Assembly (NCBI GenBank): GCA_033558025.1
Contig: JAUCEF010000002.1
Location: forward strand, 1,302,001-1,366,000
DNA length: 64,000 nucleotides
From: Phytophthora sp. 'mugwort'
Lineage: Eukaryota > Oomycota > Peronosporomycetes > Peronosporales > Peronosporaceae
Direction of reading: 5' to 3'
The position numbers and the translations under genes were made by a program. The notes under the pieces are model-generated. The model was not told the origin of the DNA. It did not search any database and saw nothing but the letters and a program-made list of their open reading frames with translations. Shown here piece after piece: positions 19,390 through 30,781 of this stretch; the stretch's first letter is position 1; each line of letters starts with the position of its first letter.

Positions 19390-20440
19390 AGAACGTCCAG
19401 ACCTTTTTGTCACCAACTGGACGCTAATGAGGCGCTGAATGAAGGGTTTGGCGATAGGGATGAACTGATCACGTGGCGAAGCACCTCAACCAGGCTGTCT
19501 AGTCGTTTTTGAGTAATGAGGCACTTGGTCTTTGTCTCTGCGATGATCCGTTTTGTTTTGTCTACCTTTCAGGCGGGTATGGTGACACTTACGTCGGGAA
19601 GGCTCCAGCCAATACCGACTGCGTGACCAAGTTCTGAACTTCCCGTCGTTCCAGCCTTCGGATCCGACTACTAGTTTGATTGCGTCCCGAAGTCGTCGCT
19701 CTGCACATAACAACGGGTCACCGACGTCTACCTCAATGATGACAATATCGCCCACCCACTGGAAAGCCAGAAAGACTCGGCGAAGCCGGACACGTAGGAT
19801 CCACCTTTACGCTGATAATGACGTGCTGCTTTCCCGACAACGGCGAAGTAGTCACACCAGATACAATGCCAACCTGCGATCGGGGTAGGGTGCCCCCAAA
19901 GACAGGTGCGTGTTTTGAGTGCACAGGCACGTGCAGGAAAGCAGCTGCAACATCTGCACCGAGCGCATATATCGGTCGGCCCGGGTAGCGATTGCGTAAA
20001 TCCAAAAATCCGCCGGGCAGTACTGGAGTAGGGGTCCCACCGCGCGTTCGGTGTCTGATCCGTAACGGTAACGTCGTTTACGGACGATCCAATTGGAGCG
20101 GATAGATTGTGAATCGTACGTCCGTCCGCGTGGAGAGGCGTGGCCTACTTTGGTACCAGGGCAAAAGCGCTTGAGTGGAACGCAGGTTCGCCCAGCAGTG
20201 CGGATATACCTGCAAGGATACACCGTCCGCGATAATAATCCTGTAGCAGGCGATGTGTAACGACAGCGGTACCGTCCATAGCACTGGGGTAATGTTATGG
20301 CATAGGCCGCACACCGCACCGAGATGAGGCGTTCCGCCAGTGGGGAACGACCCCCTTGTTCCGCAATGCTGCAGAGTAACTCGAGGTCTGGATATGTCGC
20401 GAGGTGTATTCGATACAGCCACGGCCGCAGGGGCTTGTTG
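19390..20440 (-). pseudogene. Reverse transcriptase of a DIRS-like retroelement
   Basis: Pieced across frames on the minus strand: HLATYPDLELLCSIAEQG, then ALVPKHDRPLHEDGRTIHNL and SVNDVTVTD, then LRNRYPGRPIYALGADVAAA and FLHVPVHSKHA. The catalytic block QWVDDIVIIEVDVGDP comes next, followed by LVGVLRHVISFIPIAKPFIQ-type sequence to about 19430. DDIV is the YxDD-equivalent catalytic pair. Several frameshifts (near 19740, 19850, 20090 and 20300) inactivate it. Together with the downstream recombinase it forms one retroelement of at least 3 kb. Confidence 0.75.
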
Positions 20441-20984
20441 GGACGCTGGTACTGAGAGGTTTGCCCTCTAAATATACGAAGAGTGTCGTCGGTCCCCATG
20501 CGATGAGGCTGTATGACCGCTATCAGCACGCGCGCGCCCGGCTCCGGAATATGAAGACGGTCAGCACTTGGCAGGCAAAATACCGTGTTTACAGGAAAGA
20601 CCATCCCGTTTGTCGTAGCCAATGCTTGAAAGCGACGAAAAATACCCAGGAACCCAGGGGGACACACTGCGTGACGCCATTAATGGAGCACCTGCGCTCC
20701 GTTATTGTGCCAAATGATGAGGTCTCGAATCGGGCTTTGGTGAAAACCGAAGCCGGCGGTGGCGGGTCGAGGTCCGGTCCCGGCGCGAGCAGGAGTGATT
20801 GGAGGAATCGACTGCGCACTAAATACAAGACGCGATTGTAACCAACCATGATGAGCCACCAGCCCATTCTCCATCTGTCGTGATCGTACTCCGGTAGAGT
20901 GGAGAGAGAAGGGAGCAAACGCCGCACCGTAAGGGGTCAGTGGAGGAAGCCGAGGCGATAGGCCATGCCGTCTTCTCCGAGGTG

Positions 20985-21460
20985 CAGAAGTGAGAATTAA
21001 CCGGGTTCTGTTCGGCCATGACCCAATTGCAGAGGCCGTCGGCCGCCACGTTATAAGCTCGGGATAACGCAGTGATCGTGACCATTCGCAGACGACGCAG
21101 GATGGAGCTTATTTGCTAACGCATTGGCATCAAGGGACGGGTGTGGACCCGGTTTGTAGTCAAAGCCATATTGATAATGACATTGGAGTCGCCAACGATT
21201 CGAATCGGGATACAGCGCTGTTGGAGTAGCCACCGAAGACCCACCAGGAGTCCCATAGCTTCCATTTCGTTGTTAGTACCGCCCGGGCGCAAAGCGCCGG
21301 CCGCCCACCACAATCTGACGCCTGAGTCAGACCAGCCGCAACAACCGTAAGCGCTAACCTCTTCAGTGACGCGAGCGCCCCCGTCAAACGCTAGTAGAAG
21401 TGACGGAAGGGACGGGGGTGAATAGGGTGAGGTGATGGCCGCCAGGATGCGGAACAAAAG
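20985..21460 (-). pseudogene. Retroelement RNase H domain fragment
   Basis: The minus strand reads LLAFDGGARVTEEV, then GGTNNEMEAMGLLVGLRWLL, RIVGDSNVIINM and YNVAADGLCNWV. These carry the four acidic RNase H residues in order (Asp, Glu, Asp, Asp). One stop near 21115 splits the frame. It sits 5' of the reverse transcriptase on the same strand, the wrong order for a DIRS element, so it probably belongs to a separate element. Confidence 0.65.
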
Positions 21461-21779
21461 AAGTCATTGCCTGAGAAGCAGCCAGCGCAGATGAATCAGG
21501 GGCCAAACGAGGCGTGTGAGCAACGGAATCAATTGATGAAAGAAATGAATCTGTTCCACAGTGTTGGGCAACGCCTCCGCGGCATCAGGCGCGTTGGTCC
21601 ATGTGCTCCGACTTGAGCTCGCCGAGCTTGTTCGTGATAAAGGTCGCCACTTCCGCAGGGAGGGTGACAAGCACATGGGCGTTGTGACAACTGGGAAAAT
21701 TGCACCGCTCACAGAGGTGAAGGGCAACAGGGCCCAGCCACGGAGAGAGACGTACTCGCTAACACGGAACGTGTATGGA

Positions 21780-24085
21780 AGCCGGTCTTGCTCGTCGTCG
21801 AGACGACGGTGAAGGGATTTAAGAATCCAATGGACCATCTTCATCGATTCCGGAGCGTGGTGCAACTGCGCTCGATGCCCCACGATGGAAGGAAGTCAGC
21901 AGTACGTTGAGGCGCTCAGAGAGCGCAGGAGTGACATCATCACTGTTCGTTTTGCGACGGGGACCCGTGTCGCGGTGCCCAAGGTTCATGTGAAGCTGGG
22001 CGTGAAGTTTCTCGGCTTCGATAGCGTGGAACGCTGTCTGGTCCTGGACCTGGATTCGAGGTACGACCTCATCCTGGGCATGGCATGGCTGGAACGCCAT
22101 GAGCAATGGATTGAATGGAGGTCGGAGCCCCTTGGGCGCAACGAGCTTTACTCCTGCTGGAGCTTTGGTGAGTCATGAACCCAACTCTACTAGGAAGCAA
22201 AAGCGCTTTTGGCGCTGGCATTGGGCCGAGTCGGTCAACGTGCTGGACATCGGAGTATCCGAATTAGTAGACACTGAAGGTGTCGAGGACAAGAGTCCCG
22301 AGCAGAGCTCGTGGGTTGTGACTGGAGCGGCAGGAAACCCGCTGGGTGACACAGGTGACATGTGTCACGACAACGACACTCGTCATGATGATGGTGTGTC
22401 GTTACACGCCATGCTTGGCGTGGTCGGCAGTGTGCCGGGGAATGATCGCCACGGGCCTCAGGATGCACGTGGAGCTGCAGGCAATCCGCTGGGTGACCGA
22501 CGTCATGGTAACATTGGTCACGACAGTGACACTCATCACGACGACGAGTTGTCGCTACACGCCATGCGTGGTGGGGCCGGCCGTGGGCCGGGCCATCAAG
22601 GCCCAGGGACCACTAATGGAGGTGACGGCACGTAATCCACGGGGTGGAGACTGCGAGCATCGCAGCTCTGCGACGGTTGTCGGTCAAGACATACCAGTCT
22701 CGGGTGAAAACGCACGCGGTGCAATCACCTGGAGACACAGCTGACGTGACTGTTAGGACCTCTCCGAGGAAAACAGTCTCAGCGGGGAGAATGCTACGAC
22801 GCCAAGCATCAGCCATGAGACGTAGAGCGTCTGATGCGTCTAGCATGACGAGTGAAGATACTCCTGGTGATAGAGCGCAGCTATATACACTCGTCAACGT
22901 AGTGACAGGGGAAGCCGATGGCGACATCAGTTTAGAGACTATGCCCACTGCGGACGCTCTGTTGGAGCTGAACGAGATGTCCATGGCCGAGTTCGGCGAC
23001 GCCTTGAAGGCCAGCGGGTTAGCCGAGTTGGTCATTCTACGACCTGAAGAGGAGTTAAACTCGTCGTCGCTTTTGAAAAAAAGCAGTCCTTGAAGACACC
23101 AAGAAGGCGCTAAATGCGCGAGCAGGATTCTCGATCCTCAAGGACCCTTCGGATCCGTACTACCTTTGGTGAAGGAATATCAAGTCGTGGTCTCGAAGGA
23201 ACCTCCCACGAGGCTACCTCCGGATCGAGGTGTACGTCGTGAAATTGACCTGGATCCTGGAGCCAAATACTGCGTGAGAAGGCAGTGACCTTTACCACGA
23301 GAGCAGTGTGACGTCTTTGATGTGTTCTTCGGTGCTAATCACGAGGCGGGTATGGTGCGCGAGAGCAAGTCTCCGCACTCAGCGCCTACGTTTTGTGTCA
23401 GAAAGCCGAATGGCAAGTGGCGAATCGTTCAGGCTTTTAATAAGCTCAACGCGGCCACCATTCCGGCGCAAACGCCTATTCCTAGGAAGGACGTTCACCA
23501 GAACAACATGACGTGGTGTACGGTGTATAGTGCCCTCGACTTGGTCGATGGATACTATCAATTGCTCATGCGACCAAGCGATATTCCGCTTGCGGCGGTC
23601 AGCACTCCGAGCGGTATGCTCTGGGAGTGGCTAGTAATTCCCCCCAGGGCTGTCGAACGCGCCTGCTACGTTAAATCGTCTTGTGACGCATCTCTTCAGG
23701 CCCCACAGGGCGTATACTCAGACGTACTTCGACGATATATTCGTCCACAGTCGTGCGGAGCACGAAAAGACTGATGTGGAGAACCACATTGAGCACCTAT
23801 CAGCGGTGCTCGAGTGCATGCGCACACACAAGTTGTATGCCAACATTGACAAGTGTGTCTTCGGCGCTGAAGAGATCCCTATTCTGGGATGCTCCATTGG
23901 GAAGCGAGGCCTTATCGGATCCCGCTAAGGTCAAGGCCATTGTAGACTGACCGATTCCAAGAACCAGAAAGACTTACGGAAGTGGCTTGGCCTGGCCAGT
24001 TACTTGCACAAGTACAGCAAGAACTATGCTGAGATGGCAAGGCCACTGTTCAATCTCCTTAAGAAGGATGTTTCTTTTCTCTTGG
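21780..24085 (+). pseudogene. Ty3/gypsy polyprotein fragment: protease and reverse transcriptase
   Basis: The protease active site IDSGA is at 21843-21857 and runs in frame into VRFATGTRVAVPKVHV, SVERCLVLDLDSRYDLILG and MAWLERHEQWIEW. A spacer with a tandem repeat follows. The reverse transcriptase has PTFCVRKPNGKWRIVQAFNK, LDLVDGYYQLLM and, after a frame change near 23690, the catalytic TYFDDIFVHS, then LRKWLGLASYLHKYSKNYAE. Similarity stops at about 24085, so RNase H and integrase are missing. Stops and frameshifts (about 21835, 22175, 23090, 23160, 23690, 23925) make it non-functional. Confidence 0.85.
22325..22612. repeat. Two-copy tandem repeat, period about 142
   Basis: The coding repeat begins GAAGNPLGDTGDMCHDNDT and recurs as GAAGNPLGDRRHGNIGHDSD. 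It lies in the spacer between the gypsy protease and reverse transcriptase and includes a His/Asp-rich stretch. Confidence 0.7.
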
Positions 24086-25470
24086 GGTGAACTCGTATCG
24101 TTCAGCCGGCATTTTTTGCATAATGAAAGCGATTGCAAAGCGATGCCGCTGACTGATTTGAACAGGAGTCTCTGAGCCATCCAATGAAGGTCTCCTGAGC
24201 TCAGTGCGGTTAGCCTTCGAACCGCTATGATACTTTCTCTTTGCGGTAATATTTTGGCGTCTTCAATTATGCGGAGTACAAAATAATGCGTTTCAGTATA
24301 TGCCGAGGTAGATGCAAGACCTCGGCGTCATACAAACTATCCGCTGCGTTTGCTGTGTATTACTAACGTGCAGCTTACGCGTCCGACCCGGACATCCTTG
24401 CCGGGGTCGGCGCATTCGCGATCGCAGATAATAATGAAGTGGCTGGCTTTTTCTATATGTAGTGTCCTGACAGCTTGTTTGTAACTTGTTACCAATCAAT
24501 TCATGCTAGCTTTGGTTGTTCTACTGCAACTCAAGCTCTGCTCTTATAACAGGAAATAGTTGCACTATCCACTTAAACGTGATCTGGCTGGCTAAATTAC
24601 TGCGAAGCGGCCGTTACAACAGAAAAAAATGTCGGTACTGCGTATTTTAGGTATTAATCTTTGGTAACACCGAAAGTACAGTTATTCTGTAATAAACATA
24701 CATGTATTTAACTCTATTTATTTGCCTGTTTATCTGCCTGTCATCGTTGCTATCAACCTTGGTACCTTACCCATCCATTGGCTCCGTCAGCAGACAGATA
24801 GCAAACAGCGCATGCTCAGATGCTGCAACCTGTAGATGCAGTCGTCCCACGATACGACTGCAAGCAGTATTTCAATAATCGCAATGCGCCGTATTTCACA
24901 CGAGCTTCCATTCTGCTGAGTGCACCAATTGATCATCTTGTACTGCATTTGTCCCTCCAGATTCAGCACTTTCTCATCACTTTGCGCATGATCTTGTCAT
25001 TAAATCTGTAGTTGTTCTGGGAGGATTGGAGCGGGTCGCACAGATGGCAGACTTTCTCCTCCTTACTGGCCACAAGCAACTCAATGAAGATCGACGTTGA
25101 AGATTCCAACCACGCGTTCCAAATGAGGGTTGCTTGCACCGAATCTTCTTGCAACCCGTCGTTTCTACTCGCCGTTAGGGAACCCATGATAGCTAGGGTT
25201 TACGATTGTAACGCCCGCATATTTATCCATAAGCGCTCAGTGGACACAAAATAGACGTAGAGTGCAGCCAGAGGGAAATTCCGAATCTGTGGTCAGTTCC
25301 ACATTCTTTGCAAATTAAGTCGCTCGTAGATTCAGTGTTTCTACATAGCCTTTGTACTCTTTACTGCAAAAGAACAGAGGAAAAAAGTTGGAAGTCACCA
25401 GTTCATTATGCCTAAATCATGCGAGCCATGCAAGCCTTAGTAACCCTGTGCATTTCTAAATGGGTCGCGA
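24086..25470. other. Gene-free stretch right of the gypsy fragment
   Basis: AT-rich with many stops on both strands. No gene, RNA or repeat is recognised. Confidence 0.4.
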
Positions 25471-25473
25471 AGA

Positions 25474-26375
25474 TCACACACATTCCATTCGATTGCATTC
25501 AGCCAGGTAGTTGTGCGCACCACCAGCCGAAAGTAGTCGTGCTCTTCGAGGACGTCTACCAATGCGTCGAGCTGGTCTAATACAGCGTATCGATAGTCGG
25601 ACCAGTGCGCTACAGGTCAAATACCATGCCGCAACGCAATCGCGCTGATCTCCTTCATCTTCTTGATCACTGGGACACTTTGACCAGCGATGAAGGCACA
25701 AACTTCGACGATTGCACGAACCTCGACGTAAGGCAACATGAGCGCGTCGCCAATTGGTTTCGCATGAAACTCTGTTGTATGGGTCGTCGAGTACAACGGC
25801 AACATCTTCAAGCATGCATGCCTTGGATATTTTGCTATGTCGGTACTTTTTGCGAGCACCAACTCTCGCTTCCGTTCTTGTCTGGCCTTTGCTTGTTTTC
25901 TTTTGTGCATTGGTCATGCCATAAAGCTATTGACTTCCCGGAAACTGTCACACGACCTGAGCTTCCCTACTTTCAATTGTTTTTGGTGTACCTTTGGTAA
26001 CTTTCTGTTTGCCATCCAAGTCCATTGTCGCACCGCGCGGTTGCGTGTCTTCATCCCACTAACATTAATGTCGGCTATGGCTTCAGTAAGTGCACTGCCA
26101 CCCTTGAGGCCTGGTTCGCTATTCCAGATTGCATCAGGCTCCGCGTTGCCAACCTCGACAGCGGCATTGAATTTCGGCTTCGCGTCGAGCAAACGGTTCT
26201 CTGGAGCGAGATGGGGAGAAGCCTCATCAGCGAATGACATTTGGGACATTCTAGCTTCTCCCACGGACCAATTGCGAGCGCCCGGGGAACACTGGATTCT
26301 CGCCGAAGGGCACAACACGGTTTTCAGCGAAGACGAGGACATCGACTTTGCTGAGTGCCTCGTAGAAATCTTCAC
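25474..26375 (-). other. Two unrecognised minus-strand reading frames
   Basis: Frames ending MKTRNRAVRQWTWMANRKLP and continuing, after a change of frame near 25915, with TNAQKKTSKGQTRTEARVGA form a basic stretch downstream of the MULE fragment on the same strand. They may be a decayed C-terminal part of that transposase, but no motif supports a function. Confidence 0.2.
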
Positions 26376-26799
26376 GCCACCGATACGCAGCTTGATGTAG
26401 ACTGCAACCCCATTCTGTCAATAATTCTCTCGGCTAAGGCTTCGATCTCGATCTAAATATCAGTCCCCGAAAGCGTGATAGTGGAGGACAACTACTCTGC
26501 TTGACACACGTCATCGTGCTCGGTGTTGTTCACAAGGCTGTGTACAAGCCACCGCGCCGGGATAATCTCAAGGAGGAACAACTGTCTCGTAGCTACACTT
26601 CTTTCTGTAGTGCATGATACGGCGGCAAGGCAACAGGCCGGTTTCCTGAACCCACATATGCATTTGCTGAGCTGTATGCTATACACGAAACATGCAAGTT
26701 AGAAACGTACCAAAAATACACTGAACACCGAAATTACACCAAAATGTAGGCCTTACTAGTACGTGTACGTCGTACGAGTTACCTGTATATGATTCGTTA

Positions 26800-27400
26800 C
26801 GGTAGTTTTGCCTGGAACCCCAAGCTCAACGCTGTGATCTGCTGCAGATCCTGTTGCCAGTGTGTACGGTTTCGACAACAAGCTAAATGCAAATTCGCTC
26901 GTTTGCACTCCAGCGGCGCCAAATCCGAATCTTCACTCGGATCGTGCGGATGTCCTTCAACGCGATGATACTTGACCAGATACTTCTTGTAGCGTAATGA
27001 AAGTCGACAGCACTTGGTCAATGGTAAACAAGGCATTGGTCACATCTATGATTTTGCCCCAGTACGATTCAATCTGGTTGCCCGTGTTGTTTGCAAGGTG
27101 AGGTACATCTCCGCGCTGGTAGGGCACCCACTAGCCTAGAGCTGTATCCCAGTTTTCCATGAAATAGTGTGTGATGTGTCTCCACCTGTCTCCACCCAGT
27201 AGTTCCAACATGCAGGCCTTGGCATCGTCGTAATCATGTTTGTTTCTCGCATTGACGAGCAGGCTCATGATTGCCTTAACATCCTTCGTAATCGCCGGCG
27301 TAAGTCGGACAGCGTGTTTCTTCAGCGATGTCAGCACATCTCGATATGGCTGTTCCGCACTGCGACAGACGTAGTCGTCTTTGGAAGAAGGCACGCGTTG
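26800..27400 (-). pseudogene. MULE (Mutator-like) transposase C-terminal fragment
   Basis: The minus strand reads ACMLELLGGDRWRHITHYFM, a stop, then WVPYQRGDVPHLANNTGN, QIESYWGKIIDVTNALFTID and, in another frame, KKYLVKYHRVEGHP. The NNTGNQIESYWGK block resembles the N-N-R-x-E-S-x-W-G-K segment before the SWIM zinc finger in Mutator-like transposases. Stops and frame changes show decay. The DDE core and DNA-binding domain are not visible. The call rests on one conserved block and is moderate. Confidence 0.5.
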
Positions 27401-28505
27401 CTGTTCCCGACTGGGACTTTATGCGACGAGACAATGTTGCCCGATTGACACTGACTAACCCGAATGGGTACCCGACCGGGAAAGAGCCAATGTGCAAACC
27501 GTAGATAACCGGGTTGCATTGAGTCACATATAAAAAATACTTTGAGTTGCAAATTGACCATCACTGCACACCAGTGGTAGTTTCCACAACATATTGGTAC
27601 AGGATTTGTTCATCTGAGATGCCTGCTACGATATCGTCTCGACTTGTTCAAGGTCCATATAAATCATTTCGTCGAATACGGATCCAAAGATAGACAGACT
27701 GATTCGACTAACTTGCGTATCCGCGGAATCATAATCACGTTCATTGTTGCAGCTCCTCGGCCAGCCATGTCAAGAATCGAAATCTAAAGATATGTCATCA
27801 CAATGATTATATATATATGTTCAAATTCAAACTCATGATTTCTTTTACCTATTCTGACAGTAACGGTATGCCCTTGATTTTCTCAAGTCTTCCACCACTC
27901 GAAACCATGGATCGGTTGATAGTGCGAGTCGATTGTTTGCACCCAGATAGTAATATTCTCCACTATGCCAATTGCTTTAAAAGCTCTGTGAAACTTCGTC
28001 ATGAGATTCAGCGTTTTGGTATCGAGCGTTCCAACAACCGCAATCTCTACTGCGATATCTTGTTAAGCTAACCCTTTTTGTGTTTTTGTTGAAGTGCTGA
28101 AACCCTTTTTGAAGAATATTTTTAACATGTCCCGAGAAAGCACTCTACTTATTTCCCTCAATGTAAGCGCTGGTTGGCTCAGCGGTAATAATGTTATTTG
28201 ATGTGCGATCGGTCGGTGTCTTTGCTTTTTTCTCACACGAGAGCATGGCAAGTTTGGATAAATCTCTGAAGATGAAGCGAAAGATGGTTGTGAGGCCACT
28301 AGGTCGTTCACCAATAAAGATTGAGGTCCATATGATGCGCGTTAGAATCGTTTTTGACCATGCGGATCGACAGGCTCTGTTTCGCCTTTTTCGCTGAGCT
28401 TTTTCCCACGAGCTCGGACAGTAACATAAATTTCAAAGTTGACATCATCAACGTCGGCTTGAGATACTTCCAGGTCATTACTAACCTAAGAAACTGCACT
28501 TAAAG
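27401..28505. other. Gene-free stretch
   Basis: Low-complexity AT runs such as ATATATATATG near 27810 and no recognisable gene. Short open frames here have no motif. Confidence 0.35.
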
Positions 28506-28508
28506 CCT

Positions 28509-28645
28509 GATCGGGATCCGTCGGGTGGAGTTCGGATTCAGTCGGGATGGTCGGACTCAATTGGATGCTGGTCGGACTGGTCAGGCAGTTCGGTCTTAGT
28601 CGGGTGGTGGTCGGTCTGGTCGGGCTCAGGCGAGTGTAGGTCGGG
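28509..28645. repeat. Imperfect short tandem repeat (GGTCGG family)
   Basis: Units of about 15-18 bp built on GTCGG(A/T)(C/T)TGGTCGGG repeat through about 135 bp, giving Ser-Pro-Thr repeats on the minus strand. It abuts the truncated integrase of the next feature. Confidence 0.65.
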
Positions 28646-29330
28646 CTGTCTTGCTCAATCGGTCGACAAAGACCACGATGCCCGTGTTGCCCGCCGCATC
28701 TCGTGGCAGGTCGAACACAAAGTCCATATTCATGGGTTGCCAACACCCCGTGGGTACAGGCAAGCTGGCCAACGGCGCAGCCGAGTGTGGCGAGGGTTTA
28801 ACCCGTTGACACGTCTCACACTTGCGTACATACGTACTGACCCACTTGTAAAGCTTCGGCCACCAGTAATGGGGGCTCACCGAGCTGTAGGTCTTTTCTC
28901 GACCGAGATGACCGCCAAGTGGGGTATCATGTGCCTCATAGAGGATACGATACTTGCGATCCTCTTCGTGAGGAACCACGACACGTTGGGTATCTTCTGG
29001 ACCAGTACCGTAGTGCAATAGGCCATCATCGAGAGTGTATCGATGTAGCCTCGCGTGTAACCGCGCTGACAGCTTAATGTAACTCCGCGCTTTTAGCGCA
29101 TGTAGCAGAGCTACGCAGGACTCGTCACGCGCATACGCCGCGCGGATCAAGTCTGTCACAGACAAAGTCCCCGTCGTGACGTGAGCGATCTCATAGTCTG
29201 GCCTGCGTGATAACGCATCGGCCAAGACGTTCTGTCTGCCAGGCTTGTACTTCACCTCGAAGTTTACTCCGCAAGAAGCAGAGCCAACGGGCCATTCTCT
29301 GAGACAGGTGATGAATGGTGGCGAGCTACG
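28636..29330 (-). pseudogene. Ty3/gypsy fragment: RNase H tail, H2C2 zinc finger, integrase start
   Basis: The open minus-strand frame begins with the connection YKPGRQNVLADALSRRPDYE at the end of RNase H. It continues through LGGHLGREKTYSSVSPHYWW and YVRKCETCQRVKP, the His-His-Cys-Cys zinc-binding module of integrase. It then enters the integrase core at MNMDFVFDLPRDAAGNTGIV and VFVDRLSKTA before ending at the short tandem repeat. The catalytic core is therefore cut after the first aspartate (MDF). The upstream gag, protease and reverse transcriptase are absent. It is in the opposite orientation to the gypsy fragment at 21.8 kb. Confidence 0.88.
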
Positions 29331-30781
29331 ACTTCTTCGCGCTGCAGAAGGCACAAGGCCTCTTTCGAGGAATCCGCACGAGGGAACTCGTAACTCAGTG
29401 TTTAGGTTGCTCTGTCAAGAGGGTAGAGGGAGTGGTTGCTGAAAACAACGCCGACCCGGGGACCGACTTCCAGGTATTGTTGTCTCTGGTGATCTTAACT
29501 GACATGTATCTGTTAACTCTAATATTTAATATTTTTAATGGCTACATTTTTTTGACAGACTATGCAGTCAAATCGAGGAAGGCCGAGAGCCTACGACTTG
29601 GAGGCCATTGCCCCAACAGTTCCGAAGTTTGTGGTGGCCCAGAACCTCGCTGCCAGCCAACAACAGCACGTCGCATTGCTTCTGAGGTGGCTACCAAGTG
29701 CGACGTGCTGTTGACCGAGGACACGATGACGCAGGCCCTCCACGAGATGGGCTTCCACCACCTCAAAGGGGAGACACGCAACATCTTCGCCGAGTCGGCC
29801 GGCAATGTGGCCTTCCGAAAGGCCTACCTCGAGCGCAAGCTTGCGAATCGAGTGCTATTCGCTGCCCCAACCAGCGCTCTGTACGGCTGGATGTCGCCCG
29901 GCCCGAGGTATATCTCGACGAGTCTTATTGTAACGTGAACCACGTCACGGGCAAGACGTGGTTGACGTCGGAAAAGGTTCGATATGGTAAATCCGAAAAA
30001 GGAGCTCGGTAAGATTGTTTTGGTATTTGTTTACCTGACTCACTTGTGACTCTAACTGAAATATCTATTTGTGTTGTTGCGATCTTAGTGCATGCATTAT
30101 TGCCGCTGGCATCATCCGCCGCCGTGATGCTGTGATGCCGGGCCACTTCGTCGAAGACTCTATGAGGGTGTGAATTCCACTTTAAAGAGAGATACGGATG
30201 GTAATGAAGATTATCATGGTAATTTTGATGCAGATTTGTTTGAACTTTGGTTCGAGCAATTGTGCAAGACGCTGCAGCGCTACGGCGGTTGCAACATACA
30301 CGGACGGCGCATCATATCACAAGCGAGACGCCAACAAAAGTCGGCGCAAGAAGCGGCTGAAGGCAGACACCCAGGAGTGGCTGCGGAAAAAGATAAATCT
30401 GTTTTTTATATTGTATTTGCTTGTAATTCTCATTTGCTAATGATCGCTTCCGTATGCCCCCCCACAGCCGGCATGTATTTAGCCCTAAAGCAACGGGCGA
30501 TATCCTGATCGAACTCGTTGAGTTCTACCGGCCCAAGGTAGAGTACATGGCAACCAAAATTGCAGTCAAGTACGGGCACCTTGTGTACTACACGCCGCCG
30601 TACCGCCCCTCATTGCAGTCGAGCTGATTTGGGGGACTTTCAAGAATCGCATCGCCAAGAATCCCCCAAGAACGGTGGTGATGTCGTCGCCAAGGTGCGC
30701 GCAAAACTCGAGGCGTGCGAGGGAGATTGGCTAAAGGTCTATCGCCACGTTCAGAAGCACGAAGATGCATTTGCCAAATAG
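29315..30781 (+). pseudogene. Tc1/mariner-type (IS630) transposase with introns, frameshifted
   Basis: Helix-turn-helix part: LQKAQGLFRGIRTRELVTQC and LGCSVKRVEGVV. A likely intron runs about 29474-29561 (GTATTG...ACAG). Then come GRPRAYDLEAIAPTVPKF and ATKCDVLLTEDTMTQALHEM. The first catalytic Asp is in VYLDESYCNVNHVTGKTW (about 29907). A second intron runs about 30010-30088. DYHGNFDADLFELWFEQLCK follows, then the second Asp in DGASYHKRDANK (a frame change precedes it). The third block YYTPPYRP...VELIWGTFKNRIA and the end EGDWLKVYRHVQKHE close it. At least four one-base shifts break the reading frame. The same family appears on the minus strand at 56.4-58.1 kb. Confidence 0.8.

Noticed and set aside
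25837..26400. 187-codon plus-strand open frame
   Set aside because: It lacks motifs, overlaps the minus-strand basic frame, and its hydrophobic start looks like chance.
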